Assembly: GCF_051842935.1 (NCBI RefSeq)
Contig: NZ_JBPXRR010000001.1
Coordinates: 1,302,001-1,366,000, forward strand
Direction: 5' to 3'
Length of the DNA: 64,000 bases
Source: Pseudalkalibacillus sp051842935
GTDB lineage: Bacteria; Bacillota; Bacilli; Bacillales; Fictibacillaceae
In this document: positions 15,298 to 23,325 of the stretch, one piece after another
Layout: each line of letters starts with the position of its first letter
How positions within the stretch are numbered: position 1 is the first letter of the stretch
Translations under genes and position numbers: made by a program
Notes under the pieces: generated by a model
Told to the model about the DNA's origin: nothing
Seen by the model: only the letters and a program-made list of their open reading frames with translations
Database searches by the model: none

Positions 15298-15325
15298 AAA
15301 AAAATCCCCTTTTTAGAAAGGGGAT
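15298..15325 (-). terminator. Minus-strand terminator behind a small ORF
   Basis: ATCCCCTTT/AAAGGGGAT (15304-15312 with 15317-15325) is followed on the minus strand by seven U residues. It implies a separate minus-strand transcript ending here. Confidence 0.8.
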
Positions 15326-15342
15326 AGGATGTTCGGGTTGCA

Positions 15343-15438
15343 TTAACCGATTACGTGGCTTGCCATTCCAAGAAACGAACCTGCGAAGATGCTTACGATT
15401 ACCAGGCGCTTGCGGAACAAGGGGAACCCTCCAAACAT
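15343..15438 (-). CDS. Possible 31-residue hydrophobic small protein
   Basis: The frame MFGGFPLFRKRLVIVSIFAG then SFLGMASHVIG gives a basic head and one membrane-type helix, a common design for small membrane peptides of Bacillaceae. A proper minus-strand terminator follows 18 bases after the stop. No strong ribosome-binding site is seen. A second frame starting at 15496 (MAKGRTILYTLLQLATENYY) has GAGG upstream but then runs through the terminator into gvpU, so only its first part could be real. A frameshift joining the two frames is possible. The product is unrecognised. Confidence 0.4.
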   Translation of the reverse strand: MFGGFPLFRKRLVIVSIFAGSFLGMASHVIG

Positions 15439-15560
15439 AATAATTTTCGGTGGCTAATTGTAAAAGGGTGTACAGTATTGTTCTTCCTTTTGCCATAAAT
15501 TTTAAACCTCTTCAAAAAGCTGGTAAATGACAAGTTGCTTATCTGTAGGACTTGTAACAT

Positions 15561-15575
15561 ATAAGCTGAGCTTAT
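15561..15575. promoter_or_regulatory. Perfect 15-nt palindrome, possible operator
   Basis: ATAAGCT-G-AGCTTAT is a perfect dyad about 65 bases before the 15496 start codon on the minus strand. It may bind a dimeric repressor. No recognised consensus. Confidence 0.3.
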
Positions 15576-15585
15576 GAGAAATCAA

Positions 15586-15618
15586 ATAAAAAAGGTTGAT
15601 ACACATCGTATCAACCTT
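15586..15618 (-). terminator. Minus-strand terminator after the 92-residue gene
   Basis: An 11-bp perfect stem AAGGTTGATAC/GTATCAACCTT (15592-15602 with 15608-15618) is followed by U residues on the minus strand. Confidence 0.9.
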
Positions 15619-15623
15619 GACGA

Positions 15624-15902
15624 TTATTCAACCGCAACATTTCCGCATTCCTTACAGTCTATTTGTTCCATATGGATGTTTTTCTCTTTGAAAAACTCTT
15701 GCACCCGCTCATTTGAGAGTAACTGAGTCACGATAAAGTTATGTCGATCCGGATCTTTCAACAATTCCTGATCATAGGTTTGAAGATTCCAGCGTTTCTC
15801 TTCAACGGACCAATTCATAATCATCGTATATAATCTTCCATTATAAACGAATGCAAAGCGTACTTCATCATTTTGGAAAGAGCGGATTACGATAGATTCC
15901 AT
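15624..15902 (-). CDS. Small conserved-looking protein of unknown function with C-terminal CxxC
   Basis: 92 residues, no signal peptide or membrane helix. The N-terminal half is beta-rich (VRFAFVYNGRLYTMIMNW), then an alpha-helical part, and the C-terminus carries a CKECG motif near residue 84 that could bind metal or form a disulfide. The family was not recognised. It is a single-gene unit with its own terminator, directed away from the 21-bp-period array. The start at 15902 has a modest AAAGTAGG site upstream. Confidence 0.6.
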   Translation of the reverse strand: MESIVIRSFQNDEVRFAFVYNGRLYTMIMNWSVEEKRWNLQTYDQELLKDPDRHNFIVTQLLSNERVQEFFKEKNIHMEQIDCKECGNVAVE

Positions 15903-15934
15903 AGGATTACCTACTTTCTAAAAAGGAATAAGAA

Positions 15935-16057
15935 ATGAGTGGTTTGACGTCAATTGGATCAAATAGGAGAGAACTTGTCATCACCAAGCGCAGTTTAAAG
16001 CGTAGAATGCTTAAGAAATGTAATAAGAACCGTACAGTTATCTTATTATCATTATAA
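15935..16057 (+). CDS. Possible 40-residue basic small protein
   Basis: The frame begins MSGLTSIGSNRRELVITKRS and continues with LKRRMLKKCNKNRTV, ending ILLSL. An AAAAGGAA ribosome-binding site lies about 7 bases before the ATG. It is divergent from the 92-residue gene at 15624. The high Lys/Arg content would suit RNA or membrane binding, but no family is recognised and no clear terminator follows. It is listed because of the good ribosome-binding site. Confidence 0.3.
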   Translation: MSGLTSIGSNRRELVITKRSLKRRMLKKCNKNRTVILLSL

Positions 16058-16208
16058 AGGAGAATAACGGAGAAATATATGATTCTTGTGAAAAATTCCT
16101 ATTATTTTAAAAAAACAGCCATTTTTTCCTATACAACTTGACGAACAAGGTGCCGAAGTCACAATCGTGTGGTTGAGAAGGGGCTGGGATGTGAAAGGTG
16201 GGGACTTG

Positions 16209-16334
16209 TTTTAGAAATTTGGATGGATGTTTTAGAAAAAGTGAAGCTGGTTTTGGAAAAACGGACGTTGGTTTTGTAAAAGAGAGCTCGGGTTTTAGAA
16301 TTTGGCAGGTAGGTTTTAGAAATCAGGACAATCT
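16209..16334. repeat. Six-unit tandem array with exact 21-bp period (core TTTTAGAA)
   Basis: TTTTAGAA or a close variant occurs at 16209, 16230, 16251 (TTTTGGAA), 16272 (TTTTGTAA), 16293 and 16314, exactly 21 bp apart each time. The remaining 13 bp of each unit are variable, often ending GG. The array lies in the 500-base gap between the 92-residue gene and the 3' end of ykpA. Because 21 is a multiple of 3, both strands stay open as heptad-repeat frames, which look spurious. Besides the small ORF at 15935 and the ykpA terminator, nothing else is seen in the gap. Confidence 0.9.
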
Positions 16335-16363
16335 TACTACCACAACCCGCACCCAACACCATA

Positions 16364-16395
16364 GAAAAAAGCTGCACAAAGTTTATTTGTGCAGC
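16364..16395 (-). terminator. Terminator of ykpA
   Basis: A perfect 10-bp stem GCTGCACAAA/TTTGTGCAGC (16371-16380 with 16386-16395) is followed by U residues on the minus strand, just after the ykpA stop. Confidence 0.92.
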
Positions 16396-16403
16396 CTCAA
16401 TAC

Positions 16404-18023
16404 TTAAGCATACATTTTTTCAAGTTGCTGTTGGATTTCTTTGTTTTCAAGGTATTCGTCGTATGCCATTTCCTTATCCATGATTCCATGATCGGTAATC
16501 TCGATAATGCGGTTTGCAATGGTTTGTACGAATTGGTGGTCATGAGATGCGAATAGCATCGAACCTTTGAACTTGATCAGACCATTGTTCAAAGCCGTGA
16601 TGGATTCGAGGTCCAAGTGGTTCGTCGGCTCGTCGAGCAATAGCACATTCGCATGACTCAGCATCATCTTCGATAGCATACAGCGTACTTTTTCTCCCCC
16701 AGACAGGACACTTGCTTTCTTCTTGACCTCATCGCCGGAGAAGAGCATACGGCCTAAGAAACCGCGCAGGAACGTATCACTGTCATCCTCAGGGGAGTAT
16801 TGACGGAGCCAATCCACAAGGTTGAGTTCGCATCCTTCAAAATACTCTGAGTTGTCTTTCGGGAAGTAAGCTTGAGAAGTCGTGACACCCCACTTGAATG
16901 AGCCGCTGTCTGGTTCCATCTCACCCATGAGTATCTTCATGAGCGTCGTTTTGGCAATTTCATTTTTACCGACTAGGGCAATCTTGTCATCCTTGTTCAT
17001 GACAAAGCTGACATTGTCCAATACTTTCTCACCATTGATTGTTTTCGTGAGACCTTCGACTCTTAGAAGATCGTTACCGATTTCTCGTGCAGGTGAAAAT
17101 CCTACGAATGGATAACGTCGGGAAGATGGTTTGATGTCATCAAGCGTGATTTTATCAAGCAACTTCTTACGAGAAGTGGCCTGCTTGGATTTCGAAGCGT
17201 TCGCACTGAACCGCGCAATGAACTTCTCCAATTCTTTGATCTTTTCTTCTTTCTTTTTGTTTTGCTCGGACGCCATCTTTTGAGCAAGTTGACTGGACTC
17301 ATACCAGAAGTCATAGTTACCGACATAAATTTGAATTTTTCCAAAGTCCAGGTCGGCAATATGCGTACATACTTTATTCAAGAAGTGACGGTCATGGGAT
17401 ACAACGATGACTGTGTTCTCGAAGTTGATCAGGAATTCTTCCAGCCAATGAGTCGCTTTCAAGTCAAGACCGTTCGTCGGCTCATCCAGTAGAAGGATGT
17501 CAGGATTTCCGAATAGAGCTTGAGCAAGAAGAACCTTAACCTTTTGGGAACCTGTCAGGTCTGCCATTTTCTTCGTATGAAGTTCTTCTTCAATACCAAG
17601 ACCTTTCAAAAGGACAGCTGCGTTGGATTCTGCTTCCCAACCATTTAGTTCCGCGAATTCTCCTTCTAGTTCAGCAGCCTTAATTCCATCTTCTTCAGAG
17701 AAATCCGGTTTTGCATAAATTGCGTCCTTCTCTTGTATGATTTCATAAAGGCGTTCGTGCCCCATGATGACCGTATTCATCACTTCGTATTCTTCGTACT
17801 CGAAGTGGTCCTGTTTCAATACAGCCAAGCGTTGGCCAGGTGGGACATGAACATCACCATTTTGTGGTTCAACTTCTCCAGAAAGAATTTTAAGGAAGGT
17901 CGATTTACCGGCACCGTTTGCCCCGATCAATCCATAACAATTCCCAGGAGTAAATTTTATATTGACGTCTTCAAAGAGTTTGCGATCGGCAAATCGCAAA
18001 CCTACATTTGTAACAGTAATCAT
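16404..18023 (-). CDS. ykpA: ABC-F type ATPase YkpA
   Basis: 539 residues with two ABC ATPase domains and no membrane part, the ABC-F arrangement. The first Walker A GANGAGKST is near residue 34 and Walker B ILLLDEPTNGLD near residue 176. The linker KFIARFSANASKSKQATSRK is typical. The second domain carries LVGKNEIAKTT (a degenerate Walker A), LSGGEKVRCML and LLLDEPTNHLD. It is very like B. subtilis YkpA. ABC-F proteins bind the ribosome and modulate translation; the YkpA role is not settled. The first signature reads LTGSQ rather than LSGGQ, a family trait. Confidence 0.93.
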   Translation of the reverse strand: MITVTNVGLRFADRKLFEDVNIKFTPGNCYGLIGANGAGKSTFLKILSGEVEPQNGDVHVPPGQRLAVLKQDHFEYEEYEVMNTVIMGHERLYEIIQEKDAIYAKPDFSEEDGIKAAELEGEFAELNGWEAESNAAVLLKGLGIEEELHTKKMADLTGSQKVKVLLAQALFGNPDILLLDEPTNGLDLKATHWLEEFLINFENTVIVVSHDRHFLNKVCTHIADLDFGKIQIYVGNYDFWYESSQLAQKMASEQNKKKEEKIKELEKFIARFSANASKSKQATSRKKLLDKITLDDIKPSSRRYPFVGFSPAREIGNDLLRVEGLTKTINGEKVLDNVSFVMNKDDKIALVGKNEIAKTTLMKILMGEMEPDSGSFKWGVTTSQAYFPKDNSEYFEGCELNLVDWLRQYSPEDDSDTFLRGFLGRMLFSGDEVKKKASVLSGGEKVRCMLSKMMLSHANVLLLDEPTNHLDLESITALNNGLIKFKGSMLFASHDHQFVQTIANRIIEITDHGIMDKEMAYDEYLENKEIQQQLEKMYA

Positions 18024-18250
18024 TTTTTACATTCCTCCATAATTCAGCTACGAAGGAATTATATCACGTTCTTGCTTTGAGAGCGAGATGATCGCTATTT
18101 CTTTGACACATATGCCAAGAAATCAACAATTGGTAAGGGACAGGTTTTGAATGGTCAGAAATGTATGAAATCTCAAGACTATTCACATGCCTTCCAAAAA
18201 CCCAAGTGCTAATATAGGAATACAAAGATAAATTCATGATGGAGGCCAAA

Positions 18251-19210
18251 ATGAAAAACGTTGAAGTTTTGGATTTTCAACCGAAATTGATGGATTTTAA
18301 AGAAGAGATTGTAATGGGACTGAGAAAGGATCCCAAACAGACTGATCCGAAGCTTTTGTATGATGAAGCAGGTTCACAACTGTTTGAACAGATTACAGTA
18401 TTACCGGAATACTACCCTACTCGAACCGAATTGAAGATCATGAAGGAGTATAGCTGTTTGATATCCGAGATGATAGGAAAGGACACTTCAATACTAGAGT
18501 TTGGAAGCGGGAGTCATACGAAGATCAGTCTATTGCTGGAAAATTTACAGGAGCCAGCAGCTTACATTCCAGTAGATATTTCAAAATCCATCCTAGAGGA
18601 ATCGGTCAACCATCTTTCTCATAGGTTTCCCAAACTGATGATCAAAGGCATTTGTACGGATTATACAAAACCGTTCCAGCTACCGATTGAAGTAAGGAAG
18701 GCCAAGAAAAGAGTTGTCTTTTTTCCCGGATCCACATATGGCAATTTCGAACCACTCGTAGGGCAAAATTTTTTGAAGCGGACATCAAAACTTCTCCAGA
18801 AAGGAGATGGACTACTGATTGGTGTTGATACAAAAAAAGAGCTGCCAATATTGGAAGATGCATACAATGACAGCCAAAATGTTACAGCTGAGTTTAATTT
18901 GAACCTACTGAAAAGAATCAATAGGGAGCATTCTGCTGACTTTAAGCTAGACACCTTTCGCCACCATGCATTTTATAATGAAGAAATCGGTCGAATTGAA
19001 ATGCATTTGATCAGTACGGTTGATCAAAAAGTGTCCATTGATGAAGACATTTTTCACTTCAGAGAAGGTGAATCAATCCACACAGAAAATTCCTACAAAT
19101 ATGAACCTGAGGAATTCAAAAAAATCACAGAGCAATGTGGGTTCAAGAGAGAAGCAGTATGGTTGGACGAAAAGGGACATTTCAGCATTCATTACTTCAC
19201 TGTCAAATAG
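18251..19210 (+). CDS. egtD: L-histidine N(alpha)-methyltransferase EgtD
   Basis: 319 residues. It matches EgtD, the SAM-dependent enzyme that makes hercynine by trimethylating histidine, the first step of ergothioneine synthesis. Visible features are DPKLLYDEAGSQLFEQIT near the N-terminus, the SAM site ILEFGSGSHTK, YIPVDIS, and FFPGSTYGNF. ATG 18251 is chosen because GGAGG lies five bases upstream; two ATGs just before lack a site. No egtB-like sulfoxide synthase gene is adjacent, so the rest of the pathway would have to lie elsewhere. A terminator follows. Confidence 0.9.
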   Translation: MKNVEVLDFQPKLMDFKEEIVMGLRKDPKQTDPKLLYDEAGSQLFEQITVLPEYYPTRTELKIMKEYSCLISEMIGKDTSILEFGSGSHTKISLLLENLQEPAAYIPVDISKSILEESVNHLSHRFPKLMIKGICTDYTKPFQLPIEVRKAKKRVVFFPGSTYGNFEPLVGQNFLKRTSKLLQKGDGLLIGVDTKKELPILEDAYNDSQNVTAEFNLNLLKRINREHSADFKLDTFRHHAFYNEEIGRIEMHLISTVDQKVSIDEDIFHFREGESIHTENSYKYEPEEFKKITEQCGFKREAVWLDEKGHFSIHYFTVK

Positions 19211-19220
19211 CACTACAACG

Positions 19221-19253
19221 GAGGATTCTTGCTCAATCAGAATCCTCTTTTTT
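19221..19253 (+). terminator. Terminator after egtD
   Basis: A 9-bp stem GAGGATTCT/AGAATCCTC (19221-19229 with 19239-19247) followed by a T-run. Confidence 0.9.
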
Positions 19254-19279
19254 AATTACTCCGATATTCCTATTGTATA

Positions 19280-19351
19280 TTGGTTATAGTTTGTTATAGT
19301 TGTTATAATTACATCAACTAAATAGATATTGATGAAAAAACATCAACTATA
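19280..19351 (+). promoter_or_regulatory. Promoter region of the satD-type operon with repeated TAGTTG/CAACTA sites
   Basis: A -10 TATAAT (19304-19309) lies downstream of a weak -35 TTGGTT (19280-19285). The sequences TATAGTTTG (19285), TATAGTTG (19295), ACATCAACTA (19311-19320) and ACATCAACTA again (19340-19349, continuing to a TATA end) flank it as inverted and direct repeats. These look like operator half-sites. The SatD protein encoded next has a winged-helix-like C-terminus, so autoregulation is possible (inference). Confidence 0.45.
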
Positions 19352-19364
19352 GGTGGTGAGTTTT

Positions 19365-20063
19365 ATGGGAATAGCGAGTATGTGTATCGCAGTAGATGTT
19401 AAAGACTCTCGGAAGAAAGATAAAGAACAGCTTCGATTAGCATTACTGCGGTGCGCTGAATACATCAATGATCGACATCGAGATGACGTTCTCGTGCCAT
19501 TTGACGTGCGCAACGGAGATGAGTTACTTGGTGTGATTGAAAGTTTCCGTACTGGATTCCAGGTTTCTCGATGGCTTGAAGAATTCCTGTCCAAAGAAGG
19601 AATTGATCTGTATATCGGCATCGGACTCGGAGTTCTTGATACACAAGACTCGACGATACACACGATGAACGGGTCTGCTGTCCTGAATGCACTTGATGCT
19701 CGGGATCGGTATTTGAAGGACAAGCATCAAGAGATCAAGCCATGGATCATCGAAACGAAACGTTCCACAGTCTTTTTTTACTCAAAGAAGTTCCCTTATC
19801 AAGCATTGAATGCCCTCAATTATGCTATTACTGAAAAGAAGATCGGTCGCAGTGAAAAGCAAAAGGAAGTCATTGGCTTACTTGAAACGCATCCTGATGC
19901 TACCTATGAGCAAATTGGTCAGCAGCTTGGATATAAATCTGCAAAATCGACCGTTTCCTATCTATTATCTAGAGCTCAATACCATACAGTCATTGAAATG
20001 GAGAATAGCCTTATGGCGTTATTAGGGGACATGCAAGACAGAATGAAGAGCGAGGAGAGATAA
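19365..20063 (+). CDS. SatD family protein
   Basis: 232 residues with no signal peptide. The N-terminal part (MCIAVDVKDSRKKDKEQLRL; FDVRNGDELLGVIESF; LYIGIGLGVL) matches the SatD family, seen next to a DUF3307 membrane protein in many Firmicutes. The C-terminal 60 residues (QKEVIGLLETHPDATYEQIG; QLGYKSAKSTVSYLLSRA) form a helix-turn-helix. The function is not established; the fold suggests a nucleotide-sensing part joined to a DNA-binding part. ATG 19365 has AGGTGGTG upstream. The next gene begins one base after the stop. Confidence 0.85.
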   Translation: MGIASMCIAVDVKDSRKKDKEQLRLALLRCAEYINDRHRDDVLVPFDVRNGDELLGVIESFRTGFQVSRWLEEFLSKEGIDLYIGIGLGVLDTQDSTIHTMNGSAVLNALDARDRYLKDKHQEIKPWIIETKRSTVFFYSKKFPYQALNALNYAITEKKIGRSEKQKEVIGLLETHPDATYEQIGQQLGYKSAKSTVSYLLSRAQYHTVIEMENSLMALLGDMQDRMKSEER

Positions 20064-20064
20064 A

Positions 20065-20958
20065 GTGTTCCAATTTCTCTTAGTCATTCTTTTCACTCAC
20101 TTTTTGGCAGATTTCGTTTTACAGACGAATCGGATCATCCGACTGAAAAAGGACCATTTGCATAAAGGTTTAGGATTACATGTATTGATACATTTCGTGG
20201 TCATGTTGATAGGTACTGTAATTTACTTCACCTGGGGCGAAACGAATCCTACTACCCTTATTGTTAGTATTTGTGGTGTTTTAATTTCAATAGCTCTTAC
20301 GCACTATGCTGTGGATTGGTTGAAGGAATGGATCAATCGGCAGCATGATAGGGTGGGTATTCGAGCGAGCTTATTCATACTCGATCAATTCGTTCACGTC
20401 ACGTTCATACTCCTATTTTTCAATCTTTTTGGATTGTCTTCCTATTCATGGATTGAGCTGAATAATGCACTATTGACATTTTTATTTGATGGAGTAGAAG
20501 TAACGGATTTATCGAAGTTGCTCATGATTGGAGTCATCCTCATCCTAGCAACAGAAGGAGCCGGGTATTTCTTAGGTATCGTATTGAGGGATCTTGGTCC
20601 CAACCCGACATTGCAAAAAAATATGTACAGTATTACCGATGAAAAAACAGAAATCAAAACCTTTTTCAATGAAAAAGGGGAAGAAGTGAATGAAGTTACG
20701 ACTATTCGTACCGATCAATATTATAAAGATTCTCCAAAACAGATCGGACGTTATATAGGCATGATTGAACGAGTGTTGATCATGATCTTCATCGTCCAAG
20801 GTATTCCACACGGGATGACATTCTTAATTGCTGTAAAATCCTTGACCCGTTTCAAACAATTTGAAAGCAAATCCTTCGCGGAATACTATTTGATCGGAAG
20901 TTTATTAAGTGCTGGGATCGGGATTGTTCTAGGCTATGGAATCCTTAGAATACTATAA
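20065..20958 (+). CDS. DUF3307 membrane protein
   Basis: 297 residues with about seven hydrophobic segments. The N-terminal LLVILFTHFLADFVLQTNR is the DUF3307 signature (His and Asp in the first helix), followed by HKGLGLHVLIHFVVML. A soluble charged loop (residues about 185-225) precedes the last helices. It forms a two-gene operon with the SatD gene; the pair is widespread in Firmicutes but unassigned. Co-occurrence suggests SatD controls or works with this membrane protein. Confidence 0.85.
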   Translation: MFQFLLVILFTHFLADFVLQTNRIIRLKKDHLHKGLGLHVLIHFVVMLIGTVIYFTWGETNPTTLIVSICGVLISIALTHYAVDWLKEWINRQHDRVGIRASLFILDQFVHVTFILLFFNLFGLSSYSWIELNNALLTFLFDGVEVTDLSKLLMIGVILILATEGAGYFLGIVLRDLGPNPTLQKNMYSITDEKTEIKTFFNEKGEEVNEVTTIRTDQYYKDSPKQIGRYIGMIERVLIMIFIVQGIPHGMTFLIAVKSLTRFKQFESKSFAEYYLIGSLLSAGIGIVLGYGILRIL

Positions 20959-20962
20959 AAAA

Positions 20963-21000
20963 GAGGGTGACTGGATCGTTTCCGTCACCCTCATATCTTT
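20963..21000. terminator. Bidirectional terminator between DUF3307 and DoxX genes
   Basis: A 9-bp stem GAGGGTGAC/GTCACCCTC (20963-20971 with 20984-20992) is followed by a T-rich run on the plus strand and six U residues on the minus strand. Confidence 0.85.
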
Positions 21001-21506
21001 TAATTGTCATATGCCGGATCCTTCGGCTGTGAACTTTCAGTAGTTGTACGAGCTTTTTTCGAAATCCAGCGATCCATTCCGAAATGAGCAGCATTATACC
21101 CTGCAATCAGAACGAGGAACCCCATAATCACCATAGATGGATTCTGACCAGCAGATCCTGAAAAGATATAAGAAAAATTCATGATAAGCCCCATTAATAC
21201 TGAAAAACTGGTGAATACGCCAAGTATTAAGGCAACTCCAACCAAAAATTCACCCCATGGAACCATGAAGTTGATGATTGAAACATTCGGTAAAGCAACA
21301 TTTTCAATAAAAGATGCCCACCACCCAGAGACAGCAGGGTGTTCGCCTTCCGCTTTTGACAAAGCCCCTTTCAAATAGCCAGTTGCATCAAATGAACCCG
21401 TTATCTTTCCCCAACTTGCTTGCAACCATATAAATCCTAAGTAAACGCGGATTAAGGTCAAACCATAACTTGCATAGACGTTACGCCTAATAAAAGACAA
21501 AAACAT
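21000..21506 (-). CDS. DoxX family membrane protein
   Basis: 168 residues with four membrane helices. LIRVYLGFIWLQASWGKITG near residue 18 and GEFLVGVALILGVFTSFSVL near residue 87 are typical of the DoxX/TQO-small family, with NPSMVIMGFLVLIAGYNAAH and the GMDRWI tail. DoxX relatives are associated with respiratory quinone or thiol oxidation, but this protein's role is not known. A good AGGAGG site precedes ATG 21506. It is a single gene between terminators. Confidence 0.88.
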   Translation of the reverse strand: MFLSFIRRNVYASYGLTLIRVYLGFIWLQASWGKITGSFDATGYLKGALSKAEGEHPAVSGWWASFIENVALPNVSIINFMVPWGEFLVGVALILGVFTSFSVLMGLIMNFSYIFSGSAGQNPSMVIMGFLVLIAGYNAAHFGMDRWISKKARTTTESSQPKDPAYDN

Positions 21507-21719
21507 GTAAAAACCTCCTGTGTTTTTCCTTAAGGAAACATTTTAGCGCTAATACACATTATAGACTTCGTTTTTGCATTAGGGCAACAAATAGAAAGAT
21601 AAATGGTTCGAATTCCTTATGGATATGGTGGTTTCTGTCAATAGTACGATTGGCGCATAATTTCAATCAACAGTAAAAACCTAATAATGTTCTTTACTGA
21701 CAGCAAAGGAGGACTGAAA

Positions 21720-21911
21720 ATGTCTCATAAACGAAATGATGGACAACGTGCAGTGGAGCGAGCTGCAAAGAATATTAAGGACGGCGCTGATACCGCTTTT
21801 GACAGTGTTCAAAATGCGGTGGAAGCTACAGAAAGTGCCGCAATGAATGCTGTAGACAAAACAGCAGATGCACTTAATAAACAAATAGAGCGAAACAAAG
21901 ATCGTTACTAA
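21720..21911 (+). CDS. Small amphipathic helical protein of unknown function
   Basis: 63 residues, hydrophilic and alanine-rich, predicted fully helical: ERAAKNIKDGADTAFDSVQN then AVEATESAAMNAVDKTADAL. The 11-residue-like periodicity recalls LEA or apolipophorin-type stress proteins, but no family is certain. AAAGGAGGACTG precedes ATG 21720. A terminator follows the stop. It is a single-gene unit, possibly stress-related (inference). Confidence 0.6.
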   Translation: MSHKRNDGQRAVERAAKNIKDGADTAFDSVQNAVEATESAAMNAVDKTADALNKQIERNKDRY

Positions 21912-21928
21912 TTTGAAACATAAAAAAA

Positions 21929-21953
21929 TGACCGGAAATTCGTTTCCGGTCAT
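21929..21953. terminator. Bidirectional terminator
   Basis: A near-perfect stem ATGACCGGAAA/TTTCCGGTCAT (21929-21939 with 21943-21953), with U-runs on the minus strand, serves the convergent small helical and PH-domain genes. Confidence 0.88.
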
Positions 21954-21963
21954 CCTTTATTCA

Positions 21964-22341
21964 TCAGGCATTCACATAAGTGGCAAGTGCCCGTTGGACA
22001 TCAAATATACTGTTGTCTTTACGGAATTGTTTTGAAATCGGTTGTGCAGTACTCGAAATATAAATTTTCAACTCTGCATCCATATCGAATGTTCCGGCGG
22101 TTTCTACACTGTAATGCGTAATACTTCTATAGGGTACAGAATGATATTCCACCTTTTTACCTGTCATACCTTGTTTATCAATCAAAATCAATCGTTTGTT
22201 TGTGAATACAATCATGTCACGGATGATTTTGAATGCTTTTTCGACGCGTTCACCTTCCGTTACAATCTGTTCGAGGTCTTTAGCGACTGCATTCAGATCT
22301 GCCTCTGATGCATTGCCCATCAAACCATCTAAAATGCCCAT
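21964..22341 (-). CDS. Bacterial PH domain protein
   Basis: 125 residues: GILDGLMGNASEADLNAVAK followed by a bacterial PH fold IIRDMIVFTNKRLILIDKQG, KKVEYHSVPYRSITHYSVE and TAGTFDMDAELKIYISS. This is the short single-domain bPH protein common in Bacillaceae, cytoplasmic, of unknown function. ATG 22341 is chosen because AAGGAGGG lies 7 bases upstream; the longer frame starts at 22362 inside the upstream region. Confidence 0.85.
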   Translation of the reverse strand: MGILDGLMGNASEADLNAVAKDLEQIVTEGERVEKAFKIIRDMIVFTNKRLILIDKQGMTGKKVEYHSVPYRSITHYSVETAGTFDMDAELKIYISSTAQPISKQFRKDNSIFDVQRALATYVNA

Positions 22342-22399
22342 TTGAAATCCCTCCTTATACATTACCTATACCATTCGAGATTTGAGCAGAATTTCCTAC

Positions 22400-23203
22400 C
22401 TAATGTATTTTTCTGGCATGCTCGTTTGTTGCGTATACGGCTTGTTTCAAGACTTTTTTCAAATCAGATTGCTCCAAAACCTCGACACCAGCTGCTGTTG
22501 AACCTCCCGGTGTCGTTACTTGATCCCTTAACTCTACTGCGGGTGTATTAGTCTCCAGCATTGCAGCTGAACCGCTGATCATTTTCGTAACTAACCGCTG
22601 TGCTTGTTCATCTGTGAGACCATAAGCTTGGGCGGCTTCTTCCAACGCTTCAGTAACCAGATAAAGGAAAGCAGGAGCGCTACCGGTTATAGCTGTCAAA
22701 TCATGTACCTGTTGTTCTGTCAGTTCTTCATAGTCACCAATTGAGTCCAAAATATGTTCGATGATTTTTCGGTGTGTCTGATCCACATGCCTACCACATG
22801 TATAAGTCGTCATCGATTTTTGAACGAGAGCAGCTGTGTTCGGCATCAACCAACAGACTGGTGTACCGTCGGGTAGTTGACTTTCCATATAGGTAGGGTC
22901 TATGCCAGCTGCAACGGTAAGTATGAGTTGCTCATCCAATTGACTGGACAGTTCGTGCAACAGATGTTCATGTGCCTTCGGAGGTGCAGCCAATAGAATC
23001 ACGTCCGAATTGGAAACTGCTGACTTCCAATCTGTCGTAACTTCTACATCATACTTACTAGCAAATGTCTCCAAGCGTTTTTGATCAGACCTGTTTGCAA
23101 CCAGGATTGTCGAAAATAGGGACTCCTCTTGACTCAGCAGACCAGATGTAACGGCCTCTGCCATCCTGCCTGCACCAATCACTAATAAACGGTATTTTTC
23201 CAT
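22400..23203 (-). CDS. proC: Pyrroline-5-carboxylate reductase family protein (ProC-like)
   Basis: 267 residues. The N-terminal Rossmann motif LLVIGAGRMAEAVTSGL binds NAD(P)H. The C-terminal signature ITGSAPAFLYLVTEALEEAA and QVTTPGGSTAAGVEVLE is the conserved P5C reductase end. The enzyme reduces pyrroline-5-carboxylate to proline, relevant to osmoprotection in Bacillaceae, which usually have several paralogues; which one this is cannot be told. Start 23203 has GAAGGG upstream on the minus strand; ATG 23227 lacks a good site. Confidence 0.88.
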   Translation of the reverse strand: MEKYRLLVIGAGRMAEAVTSGLLSQEESLFSTILVANRSDQKRLETFASKYDVEVTTDWKSAVSNSDVILLAAPPKAHEHLLHELSSQLDEQLILTVAAGIDPTYMESQLPDGTPVCWLMPNTAALVQKSMTTYTCGRHVDQTHRKIIEHILDSIGDYEELTEQQVHDLTAITGSAPAFLYLVTEALEEAAQAYGLTDEQAQRLVTKMISGSAAMLETNTPAVELRDQVTTPGGSTAAGVEVLEQSDLKKVLKQAVYATNEHARKIH

Positions 23204-23325
23204 GTCATCCAACCCTTCTGAATCCATCGTTATTTAAACCTACCAGAACTTCATGTTCTTGAAAAGGAAGTTTTTGTAACGGAATCTTAATGGAAAACGT
23301 CTCTAGGAAAAAGGGGGCGTTTTTT

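Noticed and set aside
15182..15496. A 104-residue minus-strand ORF
   Set aside because: It runs through a minus-strand terminator into the antisense of gvpU; only its first third could be real.
16209..16334. CRISPR-like array
   Set aside because: The conserved core is 8 bp with 13-bp remainders, far shorter than CRISPR repeats and spacers, and there are no cas genes.
16159..16407. Heptad-repeat ORFs on both strands across the first 21-bp array
   Set aside because: They result from the 21-bp period being a multiple of three. They lack ribosome-binding sites, overlap the ykpA terminator and occur on both strands at once.
16404..18023. LTGSQ in place of LSGGQ in YkpA as a defect
   Set aside because: The first signature is naturally degenerate in the YkpA group and the second is intact.
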